Below are positions 27,906 through 37,435 of a DNA stretch of 64,000 nucleotides, piece by piece. Under the pieces are notes generated by a model that saw only the letters and a list, made by a program, of their open reading frames with translations, was not told the DNA's origin and made no database searches. The stretch is from Bacillus sp. 103mf (GTDB lineage Bacteria > Bacillota > Bacilli > Bacillales > Bacillaceae_G): contig NZ_FPAF01000009.1 of NCBI RefSeq assembly GCF_900116295.1, positions 49,097 through 113,096 on the forward strand. Reading direction: 5' to 3'. Numbering within the stretch: position 1 is the first letter of the stretch; every line of letters starts with the position of its first letter. The position numbers and the translations under genes were made by a program.

Positions 27906-28637
27906 TTATTTTGTACACGAAAATAATAGAAACAGGGGGATACGCAGCCTACGTATATATTCTTCTTCACTTTGAAAATGCTGCAAATCTGGTGTTGCTT
28001 CGCGTAAACTAGTGATCGTAAAACCAGCTTTTTGTAAAGATATGAAGTATTGTTCAATCGTCCGGTGGTATTTAACGACATGTTCATTAATCCATGGTTC
28101 GATCCGTTTGCCAGTTTTAAAATAATCATCAACAAGCCAGCTTGTTCGTTTTCCAGTGGCTTGTAAGCTTTCAAATGCAGAGGTGATAACTGGGTGTTGA
28201 ACACTAAAAGCAAAAGTACCGCCAGGTTTTAACGTTTGAAAAATCTGTCTGAGAGTATCATCAATATGTTCAATGTAGTGAAGGACAAGTCTAGATGTAA
28301 CGATATCAAAAGTAGAAGATGGGTATGTATAGTCTTTGAGGTTTAAAAGATGGACAATTCCATTTGTATTTTGTAATTGTTTTTGAGCTTCTTCATACAT
28401 ACGGTGGGAGCCTTCAATTCCAGTATAAGATTGGCACCCTTTCTGCAGTAACTCTACTCCAAATTGTGCATCACCACAGCCGAGATCAAGAATACTTTTA
28501 CCTTTTATATGGCCAAATAACTGTAAGAGAGCAGGCTTTTCAATCGTGTCGTTTGGGTTATCGGTTCGATGTCTACGTTTTATGTACTGTTCAAAAAATA
28601 AGTCTTCATTGTAAACGTCAGATTCTGTATAAGACAT
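27906..28637 (-). CDS. class I SAM-dependent methyltransferase
   Basis: The 243-residue product has a full methyltransferase core: motif I ILDLGCGDAQFG, the post-I acidic end YTGIEGS, TFDIVTSRLVLHYIEH and LKPGGTFAFSVQHP. It resembles a common Bacillus type annotated only as a methyltransferase. The ATG at 28637 lies behind AAGGAGATGATACA; an upstream extension begins before the ribosome site. It is alone between two family B repeats that face each other. Substrate unknown. Confidence 0.85.
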   Translation of the reverse strand: MSYTESDVYNEDLFFEQYIKRRHRTDNPNDTIEKPALLQLFGHIKGKSILDLGCGDAQFGVELLQKGCQSYTGIEGSHRMYEEAQKQLQNTNGIVHLLNLKDYTYPSSTFDIVTSRLVLHYIEHIDDTLRQIFQTLKPGGTFAFSVQHPVITSAFESLQATGKRTSWLVDDYFKTGKRIEPWINEHVVKYHRTIEQYFISLQKAGFTITSLREATPDLQHFQSEEEYIRRLRIPLFLLFSCTK

Positions 28638-28797
28638 TGTATCATCTCCTTGAAAACGTTTTTTTAATTCTACCAAAATCTAAATAATAATAATAGATTT
28701 CCGATATTATATAAGATATAATCAATAGATGTAAGCGTTTACTTTAAACTATTTTCCTATAATAAATTTTTGAAACGTGTTAAGCTTGTAAAGGGGT
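28638..28797. other. short AT-rich spacer
   Basis: This holds the promoter region of the methyltransferase. Nothing else is seen. Confidence 0.5.
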
Positions 28798-28998
28798 ATT
28801 ATATGAATCCATTTTAATTTTTTGACATAAAGATTGCTGCTATGCAGAAAAAAAGATTCTGCACTTGCTTTCTCCCTTTGTTTTTATTTCGCATGTGGTA
28901 GAAAAAGGCCCTGACCGCTTCTACGTATGGCCAGATGCTCTTGCCCACTTAAAAAGAAAAGGGTTTTTTATGTCGGGTTTTAATTTGGATTTATATAG
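28798..28998. repeat. family B repeat, copy B3
   Basis: About 200 bp in the opposite orientation to B1 and B2: TTTTTTGACATAA on the left, then CGCATGTGG, AAAAAGGCCCTGACCGCTTC, TGGCCAGATGCTCTTGCCC and TATGTCGG on the right. Confidence 0.85.
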
Positions 28999-29038
28999 GA
29001 TAATACTTTCTTTATATGAACAATAGGGAGGTTTCACG

Positions 29039-30229
29039 ATGTCTAGCAAAACACTTGAACAATTTTTAGTAGAAAACCTAGAGGACTTGAAATCAAAGGG
29101 GCTTTATAACGTTATTGATCCGCTTGAAAGTTCGAATGGACCGATTATTACAATTGGCGGAAAAGAATATATTAATTTATCTTCAAATAATTACCTTGGC
29201 TTAGCCACAGACGAGCGTTTAAAAGAAGCAGCAATCGGCGCGATTCATAAATATGGCGTTGGTGCAGGGGCTGTTCGTACAATTAACGGTACACTTGATT
29301 TGCATATTAAATTAGAAGAAACAATTGCGAAATTCAAACATACAGAAGCCGCAATTGCATATCAATCTGGATTTAATTGTAATATGGCAGCGATTTCAGC
29401 TGTTATGGATAAAAATGATGCAATTCTTTCTGATGAATTAAACCACGCATCTATTATTGATGGTTGCCGTTTATCAAGAGCAAAAATTATTGTTTATAAA
29501 CATTCTGATATGGAAGATTTACGTAAAAAAGCAATCGAAGCAAAAGAATCAGGTCTTTACAATAAATTAATGGTTATTACAGATGGTGTATTCTCAATGG
29601 ATGGCGATGTAGCAAAACTACCAGAAATCGTTGAAATTGCAGAAGAGTTAGATTTAATGACGTACGTTGATGATGCACACGGTTCTGGCGTACTTGGAAA
29701 AGGTGCTGGTACAGTAAAACATTTTGGACTATCTGATAAAGTAGATTTCCAAATCGGAACATTATCGAAAGCGATTGGTGTAATTGGTGGATATGTTGCT
29801 GGTAAGAAAAACTTAATCGATTGGTTAAAAGTGCGCTCACGTCCATTCTTATTCTCAACAGCGTTAACACCAGCTGATGCAGCTGCTTGTATGAGATCAA
29901 TTGAAATTTTAATGGAAAGCACTGAGCTGCATGACCGTTTATGGGAAAATGGTCGTTATTTGAAACAAGGTTTAAAAGAGCTTGGTTTTAACATTGGAGA
30001 AAGTGAAACACCAATTACACCTTGTATTATTGGTGATGAAGTATTAACACAAAAATTTAGTCAACGTTTAAACGAAGAGGGCGTATACGCAAAATCAATT
30101 GTGTTCCCAACTGTACCAAAAGGAACAGGACGTGTTCGTAATATGCCAACAGCAGCACATACGAAGGAAATGCTTGATGAAGCAATTCGCACATATGAAA
30201 AAGTTGGAAAAGAAATGGGTATTATTTAA
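29039..30229 (+). CDS. kbl: glycine C-acetyltransferase (2-amino-3-ketobutyrate CoA ligase)
   Basis: The 396-residue PLP enzyme splits 2-amino-3-ketobutyrate with CoA into glycine and acetyl-CoA, the second step of threonine breakdown. The PLP lysine is K244 in [12 protein letters not shown], the same number as in E. coli Kbl. Other landmarks are [12 protein letters not shown] and [12 protein letters not shown]. The ATG follows GGGAGGTTTCACG. The partner dehydrogenase gene follows after 43 bases, a kbl-tdh operon. Confidence 0.93.
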   Translation: MSSKTLEQFLVENLEDLKSKGLYNVIDPLESSNGPIITIGGKEYINLSSNNYLGLATDERLKEAAIGAIHKYGVGAGAVRTINGTLDLHIKLEETIAKFKHTEAAIAYQSGFNCNMAAISAVMDKNDAILSDELNHASIIDGCRLSRAKIIVYKHSDMEDLRKKAIEAKESGLYNKLMVITDGVFSMDGDVAKLPEIVEIAEELDLMTYVDDAHGSGVLGKGAGTVKHFGLSDKVDFQIGTLSKAIGVIGGYVAGKKNLIDWLKVRSRPFLFSTALTPADAAACMRSIEILMESTELHDRLWENGRYLKQGLKELGFNIGESETPITPCIIGDEVLTQKFSQRLNEEGVYAKSIVFPTVPKGTGRVRNMPTAAHTKEMLDEAIRTYEKVGKEMGII

Positions 30230-30272
30230 GACATTTACATCTATGAAAGCTTGTTAATGAGGAGTGGGGAAA

Positions 30273-31238
30273 ATGAAAAAAATTCTAGTAACCGGTTCTT
30301 TAGGTCAAATTGGTTCTGAACTTGTAATGAAACTTCGTGATGTATACGGTGCATCAAACGTTGTTGCAACAGATATTCGTGAAACAGATAGCGAAGTTGT
30401 AAAGTCTGGCCCATTTGAAATTTTAGATGTAACTGATGGTCAAAAATTACATGATATTGCAAAGCGTAATGAAGTGGATACAATCATTCATTTAGCAGCA
30501 TTACTTTCTGCAACGGCAGAAAAAAATCCACTATTTGCTTGGAACTTAAATATGGGAGGTCTTGTAAACGCGTTAGAAGCGGCACGCGAGTTAAACTGTA
30601 AGTTTTTCACGCCAAGCTCAATTGGTGCATTCGGTCCGACAACGCCAAAAGATAATACGCCGCAAGACACCATTCAGCGTCCAACTACGATGTATGGGGT
30701 AAACAAAGTAGCTGGAGAACTTTTATGTGATTATTACTATGAAAAGTTTGGTGTAGATACGCGCGGTGTCCGCTTCCCTGGTTTAATTTCATACGTTGCG
30801 CCTCCTGGAGGAGGAACAACTGACTATGCGGTTGAAATTTATTATGAAGCAATTAAAAAAGGTGCGTACACTTCTTACATTGCAGAAGGAACATACATGG
30901 ATATGATGTACATGCCAGATGCATTGCAAGCTATCATTTCTTTAATGGAAGCAGACCCAAGTAAGCTAAAACATCGCAATGCATTTAACATTACAGCGAT
31001 GAGCTTCGAGCCAGAACAAATTGCGGCATCTATTCGTAAACACATTCCAACATTCACGATGGATTATGCTGTTGATCCAGCTCGTCAAAAAATTGCAGAT
31101 AGCTGGCCAAATTCAATTGATGCAACAGCAGCAAAAGAAGAGTGGGGCTTTAAAGCAGACTATGATTTAGACAAAATGACAGCTGATATGCTGGCAAAAT
31201 TAAAAAAAAAATTAGAAGCTGAGATGGTACTTAGCTAA
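30273..31238 (+). CDS. tdh: L-threonine 3-dehydrogenase, short-chain (epimerase-like) type
   Basis: The 321-residue enzyme oxidises L-threonine to 2-amino-3-ketobutyrate with NAD. It belongs to the extended short-chain/epimerase group and not the zinc alcohol-dehydrogenase type: the Rossmann motif is GSLGQIGSE near the N-terminus and the catalytic YGVNK block lies near residue 140. The ATG at 30273 is 8 bases after AGGAG; an in-frame GTG at 30264 overlaps that site and is rejected. A bidirectional-type terminator follows. Confidence 0.93.
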   Translation: MKKILVTGSLGQIGSELVMKLRDVYGASNVVATDIRETDSEVVKSGPFEILDVTDGQKLHDIAKRNEVDTIIHLAALLSATAEKNPLFAWNLNMGGLVNALEAARELNCKFFTPSSIGAFGPTTPKDNTPQDTIQRPTTMYGVNKVAGELLCDYYYEKFGVDTRGVRFPGLISYVAPPGGGTTDYAVEIYYEAIKKGAYTSYIAEGTYMDMMYMPDALQAIISLMEADPSKLKHRNAFNITAMSFEPEQIAASIRKHIPTFTMDYAVDPARQKIADSWPNSIDATAAKEEWGFKADYDLDKMTADMLAKLKKKLEAEMVLS

Positions 31239-31242
31239 TACG

Positions 31243-31276
31243 AAAGAGCCGATTCAATGAATTGAATCGGCTCTTT
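31243..31276. terminator. terminator after tdh
   Basis: A 16-bp perfect stem (31243-31258 with 31261-31276) with a two-base loop and flanking A/T tracts. Confidence 0.88.
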
Positions 31277-31299
31277 TTGTCAACATGTTTAAATTTAGC

Positions 31300-31489
31300 C
31301 TATATAAATCCATTTTAATTTTTTGACATAAAGATTGCGGCGATGCAGAAACAAAGGAAGTTGCACTCGCTTGATATCTATGGTTTTCACTGCGCATGTG
31401 GCAGAAAAAGGCCCTAACCGCTTCTATGCACGGCCAGATGCTCTTGCCCATCTAAAAAGAATGGTTCTTTTAATTTTGATTTATATAGA
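31300..31489. repeat. family B repeat, copy B4
   Basis: About 190 bp in the orientation of B3. Left end TATATAAATCCATTTTAATT, blocks GCGCATGTGGCAGAAAAAGG and GGCCAGATGCTCTTGCCC, right end TTTATATAGA. Confidence 0.85.
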
Positions 31490-31525
31490 TTTCACTTCAT
31501 GCATATCTACATTAGTTTTCTAATA

Positions 31526-31747
31526 TTATTGCTCCGTTTCTTCAAATTGTTTTTCATATTCGTAGCTAAAGGCTTTATGTGTTTTTTGATCTTTATCCCA
31601 AGGATTCGATTTTCCTAACTTTTTGTTAGAGGCAGAACCGTAAGGCCCTTCAGGAAACTCCTCAGGAATGACATATTGATGTCTAGCTTTGGCAGTTGTA
31701 ACATCCGTATATTGTTCATCCATTTTGGGAGAGAACCATCCTTTCAT
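31526..31747 (-). CDS. small conserved-looking soluble protein, unknown function
   Basis: The frame encodes 73 residues from the ATG at 31747, or 82 from a TTG at 31774. It is rich in charged and aromatic residues (GWFSPKMDEQYTD, HQYVIPEEFPEGPYGS, KAFSYEYEKQF) with no signal peptide or membrane segment, so it should be cytosolic. Codon use looks real. No ribosome site decides the start. I do not recognise a function; similar short proteins are usually listed only as cytosolic protein in the B. cereus group. Confidence 0.6.
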   Translation of the reverse strand: MKGWFSPKMDEQYTDVTTAKARHQYVIPEEFPEGPYGSASNKKLGKSNPWDKDQKTHKAFSYEYEKQFEETEQ

Positions 31748-31794
31748 ATATATCTGATTCTTAATATGCCCCAAAAATTTTCGTTTTTTACCGG

Positions 31795-31887
31795 CGACTT
31801 TTCAAATATATCGACCACTTTTCACCATATATCGGCGCAAATTAAAATATATCGGCGATTCGACACGAAATAAAGATTCCTCGACAA
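31795..31887. repeat. family C repeat, second copy
   Basis: Three TATATCG units (31806, 31827, 31847) at about 20-base spacing, the last continuing ATCGGCGATTCGACA and then TCGACA. It matches the end of the copy at 3241-3367 at about 34 of 40 positions. Confidence 0.7.
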
Positions 31888-31929
31888 AAAATGGCTAAAA
31901 AAACAGGAGCTTACCTCAGCTCCTGTTTT

Positions 31930-33813
31930 CTACTCAATCGTTTTCAATAGTAATTTCTTCAATAACGGTTTAATCTTCAAGCGTAAATCTTCAGCATGAT
32001 TCGCCACTAAGAAGTGGTGGTTGTAAATATTTTTCATTAGCTGATAGGTTGCTTCTTTTGCTTCGCCTTCTTCGATAAAGATTCCGATGACTTCTATGCC
32101 GCTTTTACGAGCAAGTTTTACAGCTTCATGTGTGTCTAAAATACCATCTTGTTGATAATCTAATGCAGACGGTTCGCCATCTGTAAAGACGAGTAGGAAT
32201 TTATGTTTTTCTGGACGTTTTGCAAGTTTTTCTGACACGATACGAATAATGTATCCATCACGGTTATCTTCTTCTTCACGAAGTTGCATGACTTCCGGAC
32301 CAATGCTTGGAAGCGTTGAGTTTTGATACGTTACGACTTCATGAATGACGTTTGGTTTATTTTCGGGTGTGGCGCTAGAAGCATCTTCCCAAAATCCACT
32401 AATAGCGTGCGGAATTTTTAACGATTTTAAAGCTTCATGGAAAAGAACAACGCTTTTTTTCGTTTCTTCCATTTTGTTATACATCGAACCAGAGCAGTCA
32501 ACTAACAGGTGAAAGACAACGTCAAGTTCTTGTGATTCTTGTCCTTTTTTATAAAACATACGTGGTTGTTTTTCTGTATAAATACGTAAGAACTTTTTAC
32601 GAAGTCTTCCGTAGTATTTATCAGCATTTGCGTTTGTTTTATTTTCAATTGTTTTTTCAATGATTTTCTTTAGTTCTTTCACATCTTTATTTACGACAGA
32701 TTTTATAGCGTGATAGTCTTTCTTTTCATCATGATTTGGTTTGCGAGCTTCTTTACAAGTATGCGTGGCACCGGCGTTATACTTCCCGTATACACCTTCA
32801 TTTTGGCTAGAAGCATGAGATGCTCTCGTATCTTCAGCATCTGCACCGTCGAAATTCGACTGAGTACTTTTTTGTGAAGTACCTTGCACAGAAGCGAGTG
32901 CTTGATCACTATCTTCAGATTCACGGGCAGTATCCCCCATCATATTTGTCTTTGTACCGCTCTCTAATTCAAAGCGTAAGAAGTTTTCGTTTTCATTGTT
33001 TTTATTTTCACGATGCCAAGTTGAGAAACTTTCATTTATTTTACTTTTATTATCGTCATCGTCAACAATTTGAACATCATCATTTGCTAATTCATCTACT
33101 CGTTCTTCAATTTTCTCAAAAATGACAGAAGTATTGAGCGGCGCAAGTCCAAAGTAGTTATTAATCATATCATTTTCTAAAAGTTCTTCTAAACGATAGC
33201 GAATTTTTTCGACAACATACATCGTATCTTCTGTTGTACGTGTTTGGAATGTTTCGTGTAAGATTGCTTCAATGTGCTCAAAGTAGTCGTTGTTAAACAT
33301 TTCGTATTTGTCGCTCGTTAATGTTAAGTAGCATAAACAGATGAGCATATCAGCATGATAATTACGGATACGGTTAATTTCGTATTGTGAGCTGAAATAG
33401 TTCCGATACATTTCTTTTCGGCGTGCAAAAATTGGTTTTGTACCAGGGCGCTCTTGTTTCACAATTTCTTCAACTCGTAAATCTTCTAATAGAACGAATA
33501 ACTGTGTTAAAAAATTTCTAAGCGGTGATTGCTGCAATTCTTTTGCATAATTACGAATGAGTTGCATATCGGAATGATGTTTATAGCCAAGAGCTTTTAA
33601 ATATACTTCACTTTTTAAGCCGATTACTTTATCCATTTCGCTTCGGTCATCCCAAAAATGACTGATGACAATTTTATTTTCGATTTCGTCATAATATGCT
33701 TTATATCCATATTCCAAATATGCATTTTCTTCTTTTAGAAGGGCATACATTAAATTTTCCATTTGCAGAAACAGAGACGCATCGATTTTTTTGTCGCTAA
33801 AAATTTGTCTCAT
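31930..33813 (-). CDS. yojO: VWA-domain protein (NorD/CobT-like, YojO)
   Basis: The 627-residue product has an N-terminal helical region of about 250 residues, an acidic low-complexity middle (VQIVDDDDNKSKI), and a C-terminal von Willebrand factor A domain from about residue 430. The metal-site motif is DCSGSMYNK, and VFTDGEPSALD is the typical second block. Proteins of this kind work with MoxR-type AAA ATPases to insert metals or remodel partners. The MoxR-type partner gene lies immediately upstream, with four bases between them. The client is unknown. Confidence 0.87.
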   Translation of the reverse strand: MRQIFSDKKIDASLFLQMENLMYALLKEENAYLEYGYKAYYDEIENKIVISHFWDDRSEMDKVIGLKSEVYLKALGYKHHSDMQLIRNYAKELQQSPLRNFLTQLFVLLEDLRVEEIVKQERPGTKPIFARRKEMYRNYFSSQYEINRIRNYHADMLICLCYLTLTSDKYEMFNNDYFEHIEAILHETFQTRTTEDTMYVVEKIRYRLEELLENDMINNYFGLAPLNTSVIFEKIEERVDELANDDVQIVDDDDNKSKINESFSTWHRENKNNENENFLRFELESGTKTNMMGDTARESEDSDQALASVQGTSQKSTQSNFDGADAEDTRASHASSQNEGVYGKYNAGATHTCKEARKPNHDEKKDYHAIKSVVNKDVKELKKIIEKTIENKTNANADKYYGRLRKKFLRIYTEKQPRMFYKKGQESQELDVVFHLLVDCSGSMYNKMEETKKSVVLFHEALKSLKIPHAISGFWEDASSATPENKPNVIHEVVTYQNSTLPSIGPEVMQLREEEDNRDGYIIRIVSEKLAKRPEKHKFLLVFTDGEPSALDYQQDGILDTHEAVKLARKSGIEVIGIFIEEGEAKEATYQLMKNIYNHHFLVANHAEDLRLKIKPLLKKLLLKTIE

Positions 33814-33816
33814 GAA

Positions 33817-34710
33817 TTATCCCTCAAAGAAATAGCTTTCTGCTAATTCACGCACCGTCATTTGTTCCGTCTCATCGCTTAATTTTGCAATAATACTTCG
33901 TTCAATTGCACGCATTACTGGAATATATACACTTAAATCACATGCATCGATAATACCGCGAATACTTGCAGCTTCTTCACTTACACGACCATCACGAGCA
34001 AGTGGCATCAAGTCACTAGCGAATGCTACAAACTTTTCGATCGTTGCTGCATTCTTTAATTTGGATTCAGCTAATAGGAGTTCTTTTAATGTTTCACCTT
34101 GAATATAAGGAACTTCAATAATAACGAAACGGTTTTTTAACGCTTCATTTAGTTCACTTGTTCCAACATAGCCTTCGTTAATCGCAGCAATTACACGATA
34201 TTCATCACTGCCATACACAACTTCTTGTGTGAATGGGTTTGTAATCATTTTGCGGTAGTCGAGTGCACCGTGAAGAAGTGGAAGCGTTTCTGGTTTTGCC
34301 ATGTTAATTTCATCAATATAAAGGAAGTGACCATTTTTCATCGCTTTCATCAACGGGCCATCCACGAAAGTAACTTCAGAGGCACCGTCCTTTGTTGTTA
34401 ATGTGTTGTACCCTAAAATGCCTTCTACATCTAAATCAACAGAGCAGTTGATGCTATGCATTGGCTTTTGGAAAAGATACGATAGTGTTTCAGCAAGAAC
34501 GGTTTTACCGCTTCCAGTAGGTCCTTTTAATAGAACATTTTTGCCAAGAAGTAGGGCAGTAATTGCATCTTCAATAATACTGCTATCTGCTGCTTTATAC
34601 ATTTTTGTTCCAATTAAAGTAGCAGCGTTGCCCGCTGCATGTTTATTTGTTTCATGAATATTTACAAGTTGCTCTTTTAATCCCTCATGTATATGAAATT
34701 GTTCTAACAT
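33817..34710 (-). CDS. yojN: MoxR-family AAA ATPase (YojN)
   Basis: The 297-residue ATPase has Walker A GPTGSGKT, Walker B FLYIDEINMA and the sensor region VIAAINEGYVGTSELNEALKNRF. It resembles NorQ/GvpN-type MoxR proteins and B. subtilis YojN. It is followed directly by the VWA partner, the common ATPase-VWA chaperone arrangement. The ATG at 34710 has AGGTGGG upstream; the longer frame from 34737 lacks a ribosome site. Confidence 0.88.
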   Translation of the reverse strand: MLEQFHIHEGLKEQLVNIHETNKHAAGNAATLIGTKMYKAADSSIIEDAITALLLGKNVLLKGPTGSGKTVLAETLSYLFQKPMHSINCSVDLDVEGILGYNTLTTKDGASEVTFVDGPLMKAMKNGHFLYIDEINMAKPETLPLLHGALDYRKMITNPFTQEVVYGSDEYRVIAAINEGYVGTSELNEALKNRFVIIEVPYIQGETLKELLLAESKLKNAATIEKFVAFASDLMPLARDGRVSEEAASIRGIIDACDLSVYIPVMRAIERSIIAKLSDETEQMTVRELAESYFFEG

Positions 34711-34819
34711 GTATTTCCCACCTAACATTATTTTCATAAAGTAAACAATCCTTCTTATGATAACGTGTTTTCATAAGTGAAGCAAAGAAAAAACATCTTC
34801 CAATTTGGAAGATGTTCCC

Positions 34820-34974
34820 TTATCCCGCTATTCGTGGACAGTAAGACCCCCACCTCAAGATTTAGAGGAAAGCAAAGAAGATAGGTGGGGGGTAACTGCC
34901 GGTAAAAGCCCGATTGGGCGGGCTAACCATCAGTGGGGGATAAGGCCCCCCCACTGATGGAAGTTTCACTTTAT
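34820..34974. repeat. family A repeat, full copy A4 (bcr1-like, about 155 bp)
   Basis: Begins TATCCCGCTATTCGTGG and ends GGAAGTTTCACTTTAT. It contains four potential hairpins in order: the left end, CCCCCACCTC with AGGTGGGGGG, AGCCCGATTGGGCGGGCT, and CCATCAGTGGGGG with CCCCCACTGATGG. Its length and TTTAT edge match what is reported for the B. cereus-group bcr1 element. Its right edge carries the stop codon of the cls gene (34971-34973). Confidence 0.85.
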
Positions 34975-36497
34975 AAAAGTGGCGAAATAAGTCGCATCAG
35001 TGATTCAAGCATTCTTTTTCGAATACTTCTTATTTGAAATACTTCCCAGCGAATTTCTGTAGAATCCTTAAAATCTTGTTCGAAATCACGTTTAATATCA
35101 AGGACAGTCGGAGAGTTGTATAATATGGCGATTAATTCATAATTCAATTCAAAACTACGAATGTCCATATTTGCTGTACCAATTGTTGCAATTTCATCAT
35201 CAATTAATACAATTTTAGCATGCATAAATCCATCTTTATAACGATAAATAGAAACACCTGCTTCCAATAACGGAGCAAAGTAAGATTGAGAAGCTTGGTC
35301 GCTTATAACGCTATCGCTTATGCCAGGATACAGAATACGGACATCAATTCCAGCGACTGCACTTAAACGTAGTAATGTTAATGTTTCTTGATCCGGAATA
35401 AAGTATGGCGTCGCAATCCAAATGGACCGTTTAGCTGATGTCATTGCCGCTAATAGGGCATTTCGAATTGTTTTGTCATTTGCACTCGGGCCACTTGCGA
35501 CAATTTGGACAGCACCTTCTGCCTGAGTCGTCCATCTTGGAAAATACTCTTTATTCATAAAAGGTTCCCAAGAATAGTTATTTAATCCACTACATGCGTA
35601 TAACCAATCTTCTAGAAAGATGGCTTGTAGTTTGTATAATGCTTTTCCTTCAAGTTTTAAATGACTATCTCGCCAAATTGGAAATTTCTTAGAACGACCA
35701 AGATATTCATCCCCAACATTCAATCCACCTGTAAATCCAATTTTCCCGTCAATAATAATGATTTTTCGGTGATTACGGTAATTGACAGTTTCGATTAACC
35801 ACGGAGAAAGGACAGGGTCAAATTCTACTACCTCAATTCCTGCATCCTTCATCGGTTGCAAAAAGGTGCTTCGTAATGGATAGCTTCCGAGATCATCAAA
35901 TAAAAAGCGGACAGTTACACCAGCTTTTGCTTTTTCAATTAAAGCATCCCGAATCTTTGTGCCAATTTCATCAGCCCGGTAAATGTAATATTGAATATGA
36001 ATGTGATGTTTTGCTTCTTGAATGGAGGACAAGATTTCTGTAAATGTTTCTTCTCCGTTTGTTAATAATTTCGTTGCCGTTTCATCTGCAATAGGGCCCC
36101 CGCCAAACTTTTGAATGATTGTAGTCAAATGGGCAGAGTGTTCATTTAGAGACGATGGTATTGCCTGTTTCAATCGTCTTCCTTCTAAAATTTCACGGAA
36201 CAACTTTCTTTGCTCTTCAGCACGATGTAAATGTTTTTTTCGGCGCCATCTGCTTCGGCCAAATAAAGCATACAAAAATACGCCAAAAATAGGGAGAATG
36301 GCTAATACTAAAAACCAAGCTAACGTACTTTGTGGGGAGCGATTTTCAATAAAGATGATGAAAGCAATGCCAGCAGCTGTAATAAAGAATAGTGATCCAA
36401 CGAAGGTGTATAACGATATAGATGATCTGTTTAATACTATTAGTATAATAGTTGAAACTGCAACAACGAATAGTAATTGAAGAACACGATTTTTCAT
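34971..36497 (-). CDS. cls: cardiolipin synthase
   Basis: The 508-residue membrane enzyme joins two phosphatidylglycerol molecules to make cardiolipin. Two N-terminal membrane segments are followed by two phospholipase D (HKD) motifs: NHRKIIIIDGKIGFTGG and MHAKIVLIDDEIATIG. Between them is the HIHIQYYIYRADEIG landmark. The ATG at 36497 has AAAGGTGAC upstream and gives the normal family length; a longer frame from 36566 is less likely. The stop codon lies at the edge of a family A repeat. Confidence 0.93.
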   Translation of the reverse strand: MKNRVLQLLFVVAVSTIILIVLNRSSISLYTFVGSLFFITAAGIAFIIFIENRSPQSTLAWFLVLAILPIFGVFLYALFGRSRWRRKKHLHRAEEQRKLFREILEGRRLKQAIPSSLNEHSAHLTTIIQKFGGGPIADETATKLLTNGEETFTEILSSIQEAKHHIHIQYYIYRADEIGTKIRDALIEKAKAGVTVRFLFDDLGSYPLRSTFLQPMKDAGIEVVEFDPVLSPWLIETVNYRNHRKIIIIDGKIGFTGGLNVGDEYLGRSKKFPIWRDSHLKLEGKALYKLQAIFLEDWLYACSGLNNYSWEPFMNKEYFPRWTTQAEGAVQIVASGPSANDKTIRNALLAAMTSAKRSIWIATPYFIPDQETLTLLRLSAVAGIDVRILYPGISDSVISDQASQSYFAPLLEAGVSIYRYKDGFMHAKIVLIDDEIATIGTANMDIRSFELNYELIAILYNSPTVLDIKRDFEQDFKDSTEIRWEVFQIRSIRKRMLESLMRLISPLL

Positions 36498-36713
36498 TGG
36501 TAGGAATGTCACCTTTTTCTGATTAGTTATATCCTTATTATAAAAGGTTTTATTTACATTAAACAAATATGAAATATTATAGCCTACGCTTCTTAATTAT
36601 CGGAACTTTTCGTTTTAAAAAGGAGAGAATTTGATGAATGGTATAAGTCGTCCTATTGGTGGGGGGATGGATATCCTTATCCACCCCCTTACCTATGCCA
36701 AGGTCCGCCTTAT
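36498..36713. other. spacer with possible remnant of a small Tyr/Pro-rich gene
   Basis: An AAAAGGAGAGAATTTGATG site near 36615-36636 leads into a frame of 34 codons closed inside the family A repeat. In a neighbouring frame the sequence reads GYPYPPPYLCQGPPYL, which resembles small spore-coat-type proteins. A frameshift plus the repeat insertion could have ended such a gene. This is a weak call. Confidence 0.3.
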
Positions 36714-36869
36714 TTATCCTGATATTCGTGGGCAGTAAGACCCCCACCTCAAGAATGAGAGAGAAGCGAAGAAGATAGGTGGCGGATAACTGCCAATAAA
36801 AGCCCGATTGAGTGGGCTTTCCATCAGTGGGGGATGAAAAAACCCCCACTGATGGAAGTTTCACTTTAT
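36714..36869. repeat. family A repeat, full copy A5
   Basis: About 156 bp in the same orientation as A4, from TATCCTGATATTCGTGGG to GGAAGTTTCACTTTAT, with all four hairpin blocks present. Confidence 0.85.
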
Positions 36870-37207
36870 ATGGCTACGGTTATTAAGAATTTTTTGTGCA
36901 GAAAAGGGAAATTGTAAGGGAAATTGCAAACTATTGTAAAGGAGTACCACCTTTTAGAACAAATAAGGTGGTATTTGTTTAGAAATAAAGAGATTAATTT
37001 TTATGAAATAAATATAAAAACAGCGAGTCCGTTCCAGGTATATGATAAAAAGGAAATTTCACCCAAGGGTGAAGGCTGCTCAAAATGAGGTTGGATCAAT
37101 ACATAAGTTATTTGGAATCGCATCATAACTCACAAATTAGTAGGTAATATAGGTCCTATTTTCTTATCAATTTATCTTTGCACCAGAATCAACCTTCTCG
37201 ATTTTCT
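36870..37207. other. spacer downstream of the germination operon
   Basis: A 9-bp stem (36945-36953 with 36965-36973) and a small hairpin TTCACCC/GGGTGAA near 37058 are seen. The rest shows no gene. Confidence 0.5.
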
Positions 37208-37435
37208 TTATTTTGGTACCATCTTTTCAAGCGGTTCGAAAATAATTTGAATCAATTTGTTAGGACCTGGCATATCAGGAAAGTGATTGAGCAGTATAGC
37301 CAGAATCCATCCAATCGCTGTCAAAGAAACAAAAACGAATTTATCCTTTTTTGGATAACGATTCATTTTCGGCCACTGATAGAGAGCCATAAGGCACACT
37401 AAGAATGTAATACCAACTATTGGTCCTATCTTCAT
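37208..37435 (-). CDS. small membrane protein of the germination operon (GerD-less fourth gene)
   Basis: The 75-residue product has two hydrophobic segments (about 4-20 and 32-49) separated by a basic loop KMNRYPKKDK. Its ATG overlaps the stop codon of the Ger(x)C gene, so it is translationally coupled and belongs to the operon. Small two-segment D-type subunits of this kind are known from some Bacillus ger operons, where they tune receptor activity. No sequence motif proves it. Confidence 0.7.
   Translation of the reverse strand: MKIGPIVGITFLVCLMALYQWPKMNRYPKKDKFVFVSLTAIGWILAILLNHFPDMPGPNKLIQIIFEPLEKMVPK

Noticed and set aside
36577-36864. 95-codon minus-strand frame
   Set aside because: It lies across repeat A5 and its flank, has no ribosome site, and similar text arises from other family A copies.
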